Below, piece by piece: positions 37,896-48,898 of a stretch of DNA of 64,000 bases. The DNA is from Alsobacter ponti (GTDB taxonomy: Bacteria; Pseudomonadota; Alphaproteobacteria; Rhizobiales; Beijerinckiaceae). The DNA is taken from positions 1-64,000 of the forward strand of contig NZ_JANCLU010000009.1 of assembly GCF_024294805.1 (NCBI RefSeq). Reading direction: 5' to 3'. Made by a program: the position numbers and the translations under genes. The notes below the pieces were generated by a model. That model saw only the letters and a program-made list of their open reading frames with translations. It did not search any database and was not told where the DNA came from. Positions within the stretch are counted from its first letter, which is position 1; each line of letters starts with the position of its first letter.

Positions 37896-38600
37896 TCAGA
37901 GCTGCGCGGCCACGCCCTCCTGCTCGCGCCATCGCTTCAGCAGGGCGGCGCGGCGTTCCGGCACGAGCGCCTCCAGCGTGTCGGCGGTCTCGATCCGGTC
38001 GACCCGGAAGTGACGGAAGTCCTCCCGCAGTTCGCACCACGCCGCGAGCACAAGCGCGTTCTCGAAGAAGGCGAGGGCGACCGGCCACACGACGCGCCGG
38101 CTCGCCTGGCCGGAGAGATCGCGATAGGCGAGGGCGAGCTTGCGCCGCGTGCGCAGCGCCGCGCGCAACACCGCGACGTCCACGACGGGGCGGGGCGGCC
38201 CGCGCCGTGTGACGCCGTTCGGCCCCGCCAGCAGCGGCGTGGCCTCGGCGTCCTCGCGCAGGCCGGCCGGCAGAACGGCGCGGATGCGCGCGGCGGCGTT
38301 CTCGGCGGCGCGGGTCAGCGCCGGGTCGCCCTTCTGCGCCACCAGCCGCAGGCCGAGCACCACCGCCTCGACCTCCTCCGCCGGGAACATCAGGGGCGGC
38401 AGGTCGAAGCCCGGTTTCAGCACGTAGCCGAGCCCGGCTTCGCCTGAGATCGGCGCGCCCTGGGCCGTCAGCGTGGCGATGTCGCGGTAGAGCGTGCGCA
38501 GCGAGACGCCGAGCTCGCCCGCCAGGACCGCGCCGGACACCGGGGCGCGGCGGCGGCGCAGGGCCTGCATCAGGTCGAGAAGGCGTGCGGCGCGCGACAT
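37896..38600 (-). CDS. YafY-like HTH and WYL domain transcription regulator
   Basis: The 234-residue protein has an N-terminal winged HTH (LLDLMQALRRRRAPVSGAVL, LGVSLRTLYRDIATLTAQGA) and a WYL domain in the C-terminal half (RKLALAYRDLSGQASRRVVW with FRVDRIETADTL). WYL domains bind ligands or nucleic acids. The downstream VOC gene starts 70 nt after it, so the two are probably cotranscribed and this regulator may control them. Confidence 0.9.
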   Translation of the reverse strand: MSRAARLLDLMQALRRRRAPVSGAVLAGELGVSLRTLYRDIATLTAQGAPISGEAGLGYVLKPGFDLPPLMFPAEEVEAVVLGLRLVAQKGDPALTRAAENAAARIRAVLPAGLREDAEATPLLAGPNGVTRRGPPRPVVDVAVLRAALRTRRKLALAYRDLSGQASRRVVWPVALAFFENALVLAAWCELREDFRHFRVDRIETADTLEALVPERRAALLKRWREQEGVAAQL

Positions 38601-38655
38601 CGGCGCAATCTAGCGCATCGCTTCGGCGAGCGAACCTCGCTCCGACGCCTCCCCC

Positions 38656-38949
38656 TCAGTCCTGCCTTGGCAGCCCGATGCGGTAGACGCCCTTGAAGTC
38701 GTCGGGGTCGACGGGCTTGCCCTTGCGGTAGATGACCACGCGGCCCTGGTGGGCGAGGCGGATGGCGGCGCGGCGGACGGGAATCATCAGCTTGCCCCAC
38801 TCGTCCGGGTGCTTGCCGCCGACCAGCCGGGCGGCCTCGGAGGGGCAGATCGTCTTGTCGCCGCCGCGCTCGGCGACGAGCCGCACGATGGCTTCCTCCA
38901 GCGCCTCGGGCGCGGGGCGGGGCCTGGGGTCGGATTCGGGCTCGCTCAT
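38656..38949 (-). CDS. DUF3253 protein
   Basis: This is a 97-residue small cytosolic protein whose core reads ALEEAIVRLVAERGGDKTIC, then PSEAARLVGGKHPDEWGKLM and RRAAIRLAHQGRVVIYRKGK. It matches the DUF3253 family, which has a winged-helix look. Its function is unknown. The ATG at 38949 fits the family N-terminus, and the upstream open frame is shadow. It lies 32 nt downstream of the DUF599 gene on the same strand. Confidence 0.85.
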   Translation of the reverse strand: MSEPESDPRPRPAPEALEEAIVRLVAERGGDKTICPSEAARLVGGKHPDEWGKLMIPVRRAAIRLAHQGRVVIYRKGKPVDPDDFKGVYRIGLPRQD

Positions 38950-38981
38950 GCGAGGGCGTTTGCGCCGCTTCGCGCCCGGCG

Positions 38982-39686
38982 TCAAGCGCCGGCGTCGTCG
39001 CCCTCGCGCAGGACGAGGGCGCGGTAGCCGTTGGAGCGGAACTGCCGCGAGGCCATCACCGCCAGGACGCCCGCCGTGGTCGCCAGGAAGGCCCCCGGCC
39101 CCAGGAACCAGCCGAGATAGCCGAGCGCGAAGAAGAAGGCGCGCTGGCCCCGGTTGAAGTGCGCGCCGGCGGCGGTGGTCATCCGCGTCGTCTTGAGCAC
39201 GTGCAGCCGGCCTTCCGGCGTGTCGGCGGAAGAGGGCGGCGGGGTCGCGCCGAGCAGGATCGCGGCGTAGTTGAACAGCCGGTACGACCACGCGAACTTG
39301 AAGAAGGCGTAGACGAAGATGACGGTGAGCCCGATCGTCTTCACCTCCCACATGGCGCGGGTGGACTGCACGGCGAAGGGCATGTCGGTGAACACGCGCT
39401 GCACGTCCTCCGCGCCGCGCAGCAGCGCCAGCGAGCCGCCGATGGCGAACAGCGACGTGGAGGCGAAGAACGCCGTGCCGTTCTGCAGGCTGCCCATGAT
39501 CTGGGTGTCGACGATGCGCGGCTCGCGCACGATCATCCGCTCCATCCAGCGCAGCCGCTCGGCGTGCATCATGCCGTTCAGCGAGCGCGGCCCCAGCCGC
39601 CGCGATTCCAGCACGCGGTGGTAGGCGACCCAGCACAGGATGAAGAAGGCGAGCGCGACGGCGTCGAGGAGGGTCAGGTCCGGCAT
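38982..39686 (-). CDS. DUF599 integral membrane protein
   Basis: The 234-residue protein starts MPDLTLLDAVALAFFILCWV. It shows about four hydrophobic segments and the family stretch ERMIVREPRIVDTQIMGSLQ followed by NGTAFFASTSLFAIGGSLAL. The C-terminal half has FNRGQRAFFFALGYLGWFLG. Its role is unknown. A longer frame to 40685 is antisense to the rhodanese gene and mccB and was rejected. Confidence 0.88.
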   Translation of the reverse strand: MPDLTLLDAVALAFFILCWVAYHRVLESRRLGPRSLNGMMHAERLRWMERMIVREPRIVDTQIMGSLQNGTAFFASTSLFAIGGSLALLRGAEDVQRVFTDMPFAVQSTRAMWEVKTIGLTVIFVYAFFKFAWSYRLFNYAAILLGATPPPSSADTPEGRLHVLKTTRMTTAAGAHFNRGQRAFFFALGYLGWFLGPGAFLATTAGVLAVMASRQFRSNGYRALVLREGDDAGA

Positions 39687-39818
39687 GGCCGAAGCTTGCG
39701 GCGTCGCGCCGCCGCCCGCAAGAGGCCGGGGCAGGGGCTGGCGAGAGGGGCGGCGCGCCGCCCGTTGACCGCCGCGCGGCGGCTCGCCATCCTGCCCGCG
39801 CGCAACCGGAGGTGAGCC

Positions 39819-40232
39819 ATGCCGCAGACGATCGTCAAGGGATACAAGGCGCTGGTGGCGGAGGCCGAGGCGGCGGTGGAGACCATCCCCGCCGAGGAGG
39901 CGATCGGGCTCGTCGGCCGCGACGACGTCGTGCTGGTCGACCTGCGCGACCCGCGCGAGCTGGAGCGCGAAGGCAAGGCGCCTGGCGCGTTCCACTGCCC
40001 GCGCGGCATGCTGGAGTTCTGGATCGACCCGGAGAGCCCCTACCACAAGCCGGTCTTCGCGCAGGACAAGCGCTTCGTGTTCTTCTGCGGCGGCGGCTGG
40101 CGCTCGGCGCTGGCGGCGAAGGCGGCGCAGGAGATGGGCCTGAAGCCGGTGGCGCATGTCGCCGGCGGCTTCGCCGCGTGGAAGAAGGCGGGCGGGCCGG
40201 TGGAAGGCGGCGAGCCGAAGCCGGGGGCCTGA
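39819..40232 (+). CDS. Rhodanese-domain sulfurtransferase
   Basis: The 137-residue single-domain rhodanese has VVLVDLRDPRELEREGKAPG, AFHCPRGMLEFW and the active loop FFCGGGWRSALA with Cys90. Such proteins carry persulfide sulfur, or detoxify cyanide or sulfide, in the cytosol. It lies 107 nt before mccB. A hairpin overlapping its stop could end its transcript. Confidence 0.9.
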   Translation: MPQTIVKGYKALVAEAEAAVETIPAEEAIGLVGRDDVVLVDLRDPRELEREGKAPGAFHCPRGMLEFWIDPESPYHKPVFAQDKRFVFFCGGGWRSALAAKAAQEMGLKPVAHVAGGFAAWKKAGGPVEGGEPKPGA

Positions 40233-40260
40233 GCCCCGGCCCGGCGCGCGAGGCGGGGCT
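40232..40260 (+). terminator. Hairpin overlapping the rhodanese stop codon
   Basis: AGCCCCG (40232-40238) and CGGGGCT (40254-40260) form a 7-bp stem with a 15-nt GC-rich loop, followed by GTTGCGTT. The left arm begins in the TGA of the gene. Confidence 0.35.
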
Positions 40261-40338
40261 GTTGCGTTCGGCGGCGCTTCGGCCATGATCGCCCGCGAGG
40301 CGACGCGGGGGGCGTCGCGCCGCACGCGGGGCTGACAC

Positions 40339-41946
40339 TTGACCATCCTTACTTCCGCCGTCGACCGCCAAGCGCCGGACGTCCAGGCCAACGCCGCCGA
40401 GTGGCGGCGGCTCGCCGACGAGTTGCGCGAGCGGCGGGCGGAGGCGGCGCAGGGCGGGCCGGCAAGGGCGCGCGAGCGCCATTTGTCGCGCGGCAAGCTG
40501 CTGCCGCGCGAGCGCGTCATGCGGCTCATCGACCCCGGCTCGCCCTTCCTCGAGATCGGCCAGCTCGCCGCCAACTCCATGTACGAGGACGCCATCCATG
40601 GGGCCGGGCTCATCGCCGGCGTCGGCCGGGTGGAGGGGCGGGAGGCGATGGTCGTGTGCAACGACTCGACCATCAAGGGCGGCACCTATTACCCGATGAC
40701 GGTGAAGAAGCACCTGCGCGCCCAGGAGATCGCGCGCGAGAACCGCCTGCCGTGCGTCTATCTCGTCGATTCGGGCGGCGCCAACCTGCCGCACCAGACC
40801 GAGGTGTTCCCGGACCGCGAGCATTTCGGCCGCATCTTCTACAACCAGGCGACGCTGTCCTCGCTCGGCATCCCGCAGATCGCGGTGGTGATGGGCTCTT
40901 GCACGGCGGGCGGGGCCTACGTGCCGGCCATGTCCGACGAGACGGTGATCGTGCGCCGCCAGGGCACCATCTTCCTGGGCGGCCCGCCTCTGGTGAAGGC
41001 GGCGACGGGCGAGGAGGTCTCGGCCGAGGATCTCGGCGGGGCGGACGTCCACGCCCGCGTCTCCGGCGTCGCCGACCACTACGCCGCGGACGACGCCCAC
41101 GCTTTGGCCATCGCGCGGCGGATCGTCGTCAACCTCAACAGCGTCAAGCGTCCCGACATCGCCATGGCCGAGCCGGAGGATCCGCTGCTCGACCCCGCCG
41201 ACCTCGAGGCGCTGGTGCCGGTAGACCTCAAGAAGCAGTACGACATCCGCGAGGTGATCGGCCGCCTCGTCGACGGCTCGCAGTTCGACGAGTTCAAGGC
41301 GCTCTACGGGACGACTTTGGTCACCGGCTTCGCGCGCATCTGGGGCATGCCGGTGGGCATCGTCGCCAATAACGGCATCCTGTTCTCGGAATCGGCGCTG
41401 AAGGGCGCGCACTTCATCGAGCTGTGCGGGCAGCGGCGCATTCCGCTGCTGTTCCTGCAGAACATCTCGGGCTTCATGGTGGGCCGGCAATACGAGGCCG
41501 GCGGCATCGCCAAGGACGGGGCGAAGCTGGTGACGGCGGTGGCCTGCGCGCGCGTGCCGAAGATCACCGTCATCGTCGGCGGCTCGTTCGGCGCGGGCAA
41601 TTACGGCATGTGCGGGCGCGCCTACGGGCCGCGCTTCCTTTTCACGTGGCCGAACGCGCGCATCTCGGTGATGGGCGGCGAGCAGGCGGCGAGCGTGCTC
41701 GCCACCGTCAAGCGCGACAACATCGAGGCCGAGGGCCGTCAGTGGAGCGCGCAGGACGAGGAGGCGTTCAAGGCGCCGATCCGCTCGCGCTACGAGGCGG
41801 AGGGCCACCCCTACTACGCCACCGCGCGCCTGTGGGACGACGGCATCATCCTGCCCTCGGAAACCCGCCGCGTGCTGGGCCTCGCCTTCTCCGCCTGCCT
41901 CAACGCCCCCGTGGAGGAGACGCGCTTCGGCGTGTTCCGGATGTAG
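40339..41946 (+). CDS. mccB: Methylcrotonyl-CoA carboxylase beta chain
   Basis: This is the carboxyltransferase of leucine breakdown, acting on 3-methylcrotonyl-CoA. It has 535 residues, the length typical of MCC beta. Family segments are [40 protein letters not shown] and [20 protein letters not shown]. The C-terminal half has [20 protein letters not shown] and [19 protein letters not shown]. The start is TTG at 40339. No nearby ATG or GTG preserves the N-terminus. No mccA or hydratase follows, because ppdK converges on it. Confidence 0.92.
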   Translation: MTILTSAVDRQAPDVQANAAEWRRLADELRERRAEAAQGGPARARERHLSRGKLLPRERVMRLIDPGSPFLEIGQLAANSMYEDAIHGAGLIAGVGRVEGREAMVVCNDSTIKGGTYYPMTVKKHLRAQEIARENRLPCVYLVDSGGANLPHQTEVFPDREHFGRIFYNQATLSSLGIPQIAVVMGSCTAGGAYVPAMSDETVIVRRQGTIFLGGPPLVKAATGEEVSAEDLGGADVHARVSGVADHYAADDAHALAIARRIVVNLNSVKRPDIAMAEPEDPLLDPADLEALVPVDLKKQYDIREVIGRLVDGSQFDEFKALYGTTLVTGFARIWGMPVGIVANNGILFSESALKGAHFIELCGQRRIPLLFLQNISGFMVGRQYEAGGIAKDGAKLVTAVACARVPKITVIVGGSFGAGNYGMCGRAYGPRFLFTWPNARISVMGGEQAASVLATVKRDNIEAEGRQWSAQDEEAFKAPIRSRYEAEGHPYYATARLWDDGIILPSETRRVLGLAFSACLNAPVEETRFGVFRM

Positions 41947-42006
41947 TCATGTATGACGCCGGCCGGCCTCCCCGGAGGGAGCGCCGGCCGTCGGTCGTGG
42001 CGGGCC

Positions 42007-44685
<2,679 letters not shown>

Positions 44686-44945
44686 CTACGCCGTCCTCTT
44701 ATTGCGCCTGCGAGAACCACGCCGCCTGCATTGCCCAGCCCCAATCAAAACGCAATGGGGCAAACAGATGAGACGGCCGCGCATCCGCGCCGGATGCGGG
44801 CCCGCATTCACCCCGGGATCGATGGCGGGAGCTGGGCCGTTCGCTGACGAAAGCGGGGCGGCTGCCCCGTCCCGTCGGAACGGCCCGGATCGTTTCAGGG
44901 TTCCATGCGCAGCTGGAGACTCAGCTTGCGGCTCAGCGCGGCGGC

Positions 44946-45518
44946 TCAGCCGGCCTTGCGCAGGGCGAGGCCGACGGCGATCCAGCTCGCGCCGGTGAAC
45001 AGCAGGTCGATGCCGAGGAACACGCCGAGCACGGTGAGGCCGGACACCGGCCAGCCGGCGAGGATCATCACGCCCAGCAGCAGCGTGACCACGCCCGACA
45101 GCGCCACCCAGCCCCACGGCGCGCCTTCCTTCATCTGGAACGCGAGCACGATGTGGACGATGCCGGAGGCGATGAGCGCCGCGCCGACGAACAGCGTCAG
45201 CACCACCGCCGAGACGAGCGGCATCGACACCGTGACGATGCCCGCCACGACGTAGAGCAGGCCGACCAGCACCCACAGGAAGAACTTGCTCCACGTCTTC
45301 ACCGCGAAGCCGTGGATGATCTCGCCGATGCCGCTGACGATCATGGCCGCGCCGGCGAAGATCACGACGGTGAAGGTCGCCAGCACGGCGTTGCCGAGCG
45401 CGAACAGGCCGCACAGCGCCATCAGCACGCCGAGCGCGACGAGCCAGCCCCATTTCGCCCGCAGCGTGCCGATGCCGTTGCCGAGGCCGATTGCCGAAAC
45501 AGGCGCCGCATTGGTCAT
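44946..45518 (-). CDS. HdeD-family (DUF308) membrane protein
   Basis: The 190-residue protein has six hydrophobic segments in three similar pairs, with FAGAAMIVSGIGEIIHGFAV, LTLFVGAALIASGIVHIVLA and VFLGIDLLFTGASWIAVGLA as repeated units. HdeD in E. coli contributes to acid resistance, and the role here is unproven. It is upstream of ppdK on the same strand but separated by 260 nt. It diverges from the GreA/B-like gene. Confidence 0.88.
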   Translation of the reverse strand: MTNAAPVSAIGLGNGIGTLRAKWGWLVALGVLMALCGLFALGNAVLATFTVVIFAGAAMIVSGIGEIIHGFAVKTWSKFFLWVLVGLLYVVAGIVTVSMPLVSAVVLTLFVGAALIASGIVHIVLAFQMKEGAPWGWVALSGVVTLLLGVMILAGWPVSGLTVLGVFLGIDLLFTGASWIAVGLALRKAG

Positions 45519-45699
45519 GGTCTTCCCCCATTTCCGTCAAGTTGCGAGGCGTAGTTTGAGCTTTATTCCAAGGGCTTGCAACTCTTGCGAGTATAGAACT
45601 CGCCGGCTGCGCGATTGGCTTCACTGGCGGGCGCTTCGCCTCCTTCCGGCGCGCCGCGGGGACATGGAACCCGCCGCCTCGCGGGCGTATTGTCTTGGC

Positions 45700-46191
45700 A
45701 TGAGCCGCGCCTTTGTCAGGGAGCAGGACGACCCGGAGATCTTCGACGAGCTTCCGGACCGTCCGATCAGCCCGCACCCCAATCTCGTCACCCCCGAGGG
45801 CCTCGCCCTGATCGAGGCGCATGTCGCGCGCCTGCAGGACGAACTGTCCCGCGCCCAGGCGGAGGCCGCCGACGAGGAGGGCGGCGACGACGAGCACGAG
45901 GCGCTGGCGCGCATCGGGCGCGACCTGCGCTACTGGATGCACCGGCGCTCCTCGGCCGAGGTGGTGCCGCCCAACGAGGCCGTCGACAAGGTGTATTTCG
46001 GCTCGCGCGTCACCATCGAGCGCGACGACGGCCGCACGCAGCAGTTCCGCATCGTGGGCGAGGACGAGGCCGATCCCACCGAGGGCCGGCTGTCCTATGT
46101 GTCGCCGCTCGCCCGCGAGCTGATGGGCAAGACGGTCGGCGACATCGTCATCGCCGGGCAGGGCGAGGCGGAGATCGTCGAGATCGGCTGA
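45700..46191 (+). CDS. GreA/GreB-family transcript cleavage factor
   Basis: Gre factors stimulate RNA polymerase to cleave backtracked RNA. The 163-residue product has the coiled-coil region (LALIEAHVARLQDELSRAQA, acidic tip near EEGGDDEHEALARIGRD) and the C-terminal domain with YFGSRVTIERDDGRTQQFRI, IVGEDEADPTEGRLSYVSPL and ARELMGKTVGDIV. GreB is closer than GreA by the C-terminal motif. An N-terminal extension of about 30 residues (QDDPEIFDELPDRPISPHPN) precedes the usual start of the family. The ATG at 45700 is the best start. Confidence 0.9.
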   Translation: MSRAFVREQDDPEIFDELPDRPISPHPNLVTPEGLALIEAHVARLQDELSRAQAEAADEEGGDDEHEALARIGRDLRYWMHRRSSAEVVPPNEAVDKVYFGSRVTIERDDGRTQQFRIVGEDEADPTEGRLSYVSPLARELMGKTVGDIVIAGQGEAEIVEIG

Positions 46192-46206
46192 GCTTAGGCC
46201 CGCCGC

Positions 46207-47142
46207 TCAGGCCAGCGCCGGCTCGCGCCGGAACGGCCGTTCGCCCTCCAGAGCCGGCCGCAGCTTCACCAGTTCCGCCGCGGCGCAATCCAGGAAGGCG
46301 CGGATGCGCGGCGAGGCGCGCAGGTCCGGGTGCGTCAGCAGCCAGACGCCCGGCGCGAAGTCGGGATTGATCGGCGACAGGCGCACGAGGTCCGGCCGCT
46401 GGTCGGCGATGAAGCAGGGCAGGTGGCCGAGCCCGATGCCGTCCTCGACCGCCTCGGTGAGGCCCAGCACTGTGTTCACCTTCAACACGATGCGCTCGGG
46501 ATCGACATGGTCGCGCACGTAGCGCGCCACCTTGAAATGGCTGAACTGGTCGCCGAGCGACACCCAGGGCCGCTGGTAGAGCGTCGCGGGGTCGAGCCCG
46601 GCATGCCCGACGGCGTCGCCGAACTCGCTGCGCCTGCCGTACAGCGCCCATTGCAGCGAGGCGACGCGGCGGCCCACCAGCGTCTCCGGCGGGTTGTCCG
46701 TCGGGCGCACCGCGATGTCGGCGTCGCGCTTGGAGAGGTTCAGCGCGGCGTTGGAGATCACCACGTCGAGCCGGATGTCGGGATATTGCGCGCGGAAGGA
46801 CACGAACACCGGCCGCAGCAGATAGAGCAGCATGGTGTCGTTGGTCGTCACCCGCACCTCGCCTGAGGGCGTCAGCGTCTGTCCGGCGAGCTTGCGGGAG
46901 AACTCCAGCACGTCGCGCTCCATGCGCTCGGCCAGGGCCACCATCTCCTCGCCCGCCGGCGTCATGCCGTAGCCGGCGCGGTGGCGCTCGAACAAAGGCG
47001 TTCCGAGCCGCTTCTCGATCTCGCCCAGCCGGCGGAACACGGTGGAGTGGTTCACCCCCAGCGCGTCGGCCGCTCCCGTGAGCGAGCGGCTGTCAGCGAC
47101 CGCCTTGACCAGTCGAAAATCGTCCCACGCCATTCTTTCCAT
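46207..47142 (-). CDS. LysR-family transcription regulator
   Basis: The 311-residue protein has an N-terminal winged HTH with FRLVKAVADSRSLTGAADAL and NHSTVFRRLGEIEKRLGTPL, followed by a periplasmic-binding-like effector domain (VRVTTNDTMLLYLLRPVFVS onward). It diverges from doxX and two dyads lie between them, so it probably controls doxX and itself. The ATG at 47142 and the one at 47133 are both possible starts. I chose 47142 because AGG lies 6 nt before it. Confidence 0.9.
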   Translation of the reverse strand: MERMAWDDFRLVKAVADSRSLTGAADALGVNHSTVFRRLGEIEKRLGTPLFERHRAGYGMTPAGEEMVALAERMERDVLEFSRKLAGQTLTPSGEVRVTTNDTMLLYLLRPVFVSFRAQYPDIRLDVVISNAALNLSKRDADIAVRPTDNPPETLVGRRVASLQWALYGRRSEFGDAVGHAGLDPATLYQRPWVSLGDQFSHFKVARYVRDHVDPERIVLKVNTVLGLTEAVEDGIGLGHLPCFIADQRPDLVRLSPINPDFAPGVWLLTHPDLRASPRIRAFLDCAAAELVKLRPALEGERPFRREPALA

Positions 47143-47189
47143 TGCGAACCTGCAATCTTTCCCTTTCCAACTCTCGCATGGATTTGCGA
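47141..47189. promoter_or_regulatory. Two dyads in the lysR-doxX control region
   Basis: ATTGC-N6-GCAAT (47141-47156) and TCGCA-N6-TGCGA (47174-47189) have the same 5-6-5 layout. Their starts are 33 bp apart, three helical turns. The first contains the T-N11-A arrangement expected of LysR binding and overlaps the regulator start, which would allow autoregulation. Confidence 0.55.
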
Positions 47190-47263
47190 AAGAGAAAAGA
47201 TAACTGTGGCGGAGACAGACGGACCGGACGTCCCGCCGGTCGGCTCACCACAGGAAAATCGCC

Positions 47264-47695
47264 ATGATCGACACCAGAAACGGCCCGTACGGCCTCTTTG
47301 TCCTGCGCGTCTCGCTCGGCGTGATGTTCATCGCCCATGCCTGGCTCAAGTACGCGGTCTTCACCATGCCGGGCTTCGAGGGCTTTCTCGGGCAGGTCGG
47401 CCTGCCGGCCTTCCTGGCCTGGCCGATCGTGCTGGCCGAACTCTTCGGCGGCGTCGCGCTGGTGGTCGGCTTCTACGGCCGCTGGGTCGCGGCGGCGCTG
47501 ATCCCGCTGCTGCTCGGGGCGCTGAACGTCCACCTCGGCAATGGCTGGCTGTTCACCAACCCCAATGGCGGCTGGGAATATCCGGCGTTCCTGGTGGTCG
47601 GCGCGCTGACGGTGGCGCTGGCCGGCGAGGGGGCTTTCGCGCTGCGCCGCGCCGCCATGCCGCTGTTCGGCGCGCCCGTCGCCCGGACGGCCTGA
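47264..47695 (+). CDS. DoxX-family membrane protein
   Basis: The 143-residue protein has four membrane segments and the family pattern LFVLRVSLGVMFIAHAWLKY near the start, then WPIVLAELFGGVALVVGFYG and LNVHLGNGWLFTNPNGGWEY. DoxX proteins are associated with redox membrane complexes and sulfur or oxidative stress. The partner here is unknown. It is divergent from a LysR gene and ended by a good terminator. Confidence 0.9.
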   Translation: MIDTRNGPYGLFVLRVSLGVMFIAHAWLKYAVFTMPGFEGFLGQVGLPAFLAWPIVLAELFGGVALVVGFYGRWVAAALIPLLLGALNVHLGNGWLFTNPNGGWEYPAFLVVGALTVALAGEGAFALRRAAMPLFGAPVARTA

Positions 47696-47724
47696 CCTCC
47701 AGAACTCCGTTCACGACCGGAAAC

Positions 47725-47754
47725 CCCGCCGCGTCCCCCGCGCGGCGGGTTTTT
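47725..47754. terminator. Terminator between doxX and the Sua5 gene
   Basis: CCCGCCGCG (47725-47733) and CGCGGCGGG (47741-47749) form a perfect 9-bp stem followed by TTTTT. It is close to the ends of both convergent genes and can serve doxX and perhaps the leftward gene too. Confidence 0.8.
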
Positions 47755-47758
47755 CGCG

Positions 47759-48790
47759 TCAGCCGCGCGGGGCGGCGGCGCGGCGCAGCCGGTCGTTGAT
47801 CGCTTCGCCGAGACCCGTCATGGGGATAGGCGTCACCGCGATGGTCGCCGCCCCTTCGGCGTCGAGCGCGCGCAGCGCGGCGAACAGGCCGGACGCCGCC
47901 TCGACGAGATCGCCCGACGGGCTGAGGTCGCGCGTCGCGACAGCCCGCTCCAGCCCGGCCGGTTTCGCGCCGCCGAACAGCAGCGCGGCCTCGCCGGGCG
48001 CGATGTCCACGGCGTCGAGCCGCACCCGCGCGCGCGGAGCGTAGTGCGAGGCCAGCATGCCGGGCGCGAGCGGCGCTTCGCCCTCCTCGGGCGCGTCGTG
48101 ACCGCCGCTCGCCAGCGTCTCGCCGAGCAGGGCTTCGATCGCCTCGCGCGGCACGCCGCCGGGCCGCAGCAGCACGGGCGCGTCGCCAAGGCACGAGACG
48201 ATGGTCGATTCGAGCCCCACGCGCGTCGCCCCGCCGTCGAGCACGGCGTCGATGCGGCCGTCGAGGTCGGCGAGCACGTGCGCCGCCTCCGTCGGGCTGA
48301 CGCGGCCGGAGCGGTTGGCGGAGGGGGCCGCCACGGGGCGGCCGGTCGCGGCCAGCAAGGCGCGGGCGACGGGATGGGCCGGAACGCGCAGCGCCACGCT
48401 GCCCAGCCCCGCCGTGGCGAGGTCGGCGACGGCGCAGTCCGCGCTCTTCTCCACCACCAGCGTCAGCGGGCCGGGCCAGAAGGCGCGCGCCAGCGCCAGC
48501 GCCTTCGGCCCGAAGCGGCCCTGGGCCAGGGCGGCGTCGACGTCCGGCACATGCGAGATCAGCGGGTTGAAGCTCGGCCGCTCCTTGGCGGCGTAGATGC
48601 CGGCCACGGCGCGCGCGTCGGTGGCGTCGGCCCCCAGCCCGTAGACGGTCTCGGTGGGGAAGGCGACGAGCCCGCCTTCGCGCAGCAGCGCGGCCGCTTG
48701 CGCGATCCCCTCGGGATCGGCGGCGAGGCGGCGCGTGGCGCGCGGCGCGGGAAAAGCTGCGGCGGTGGTCAAACTGCGGAGCCCGAGCAT
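47759..48790 (-). CDS. L-threonylcarbamoyladenylate synthase (Sua5/TsaC)
   Basis: The enzyme makes the TC-AMP precursor of the t6A modification of ANN-decoding tRNAs. The 343-residue protein has the YrdC domain at about 25-210 (GGLVAFPTETVYGLGADATD, AKERPSFNPLISHV, RPVAAPSANRSGRVSPTEAA). A Sua5 C-terminal domain joins through the linker PGMLASHYAPRARV. The two-domain form is Sua5-like rather than the short TsaC. A start a few codons in is possible. Confidence 0.93.
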   Translation of the reverse strand: MLGLRSLTTAAAFPAPRATRRLAADPEGIAQAAALLREGGLVAFPTETVYGLGADATDARAVAGIYAAKERPSFNPLISHVPDVDAALAQGRFGPKALALARAFWPGPLTLVVEKSADCAVADLATAGLGSVALRVPAHPVARALLAATGRPVAAPSANRSGRVSPTEAAHVLADLDGRIDAVLDGGATRVGLESTIVSCLGDAPVLLRPGGVPREAIEALLGETLASGGHDAPEEGEAPLAPGMLASHYAPRARVRLDAVDIAPGEAALLFGGAKPAGLERAVATRDLSPSGDLVEAASGLFAALRALDAEGAATIAVTPIPMTGLGEAINDRLRRAAAPRG

Positions 48791-48898
48791 TCACATTTTC
48801 GGTTGGGCCTGCCATAGCACGCGGGATAACCTCGCCGCCAACCCGATCCGAGGCCGCCCCGCACGCCGGCGCGAGCCCGATTGCAGGCAGGAGCCTCC

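Noticed and set aside
36949-38088. A 379-codon frame on the minus strand over the GST and VOC genes
   Set aside because: It is Arg/Pro/Ala-rich shadow coding that overlaps two supported genes and the palindromic repeat.
39748-39763. A perfect 16-nt palindrome GGGCGGCGCGCCGCCC as a possible attachment or dif-like site
   Set aside because: In a genome this GC-rich such palindromes arise often. It has no asymmetric core and no recombinase gene nearby.
41958-41990. A GC-rich hairpin between mccB and ppdK as a bidirectional terminator
   Set aside because: Pairing of the GCCGGC arms is possible in several registers with no T-tract on either side, so it is too ambiguous to list.
45587-45603. Inverted repeat GCGAGT-N5-ACTCGC between hdeD and the Gre-like gene as an operator
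   Set aside because: The arms are short and no regulator is adjacent. Chance cannot be excluded.
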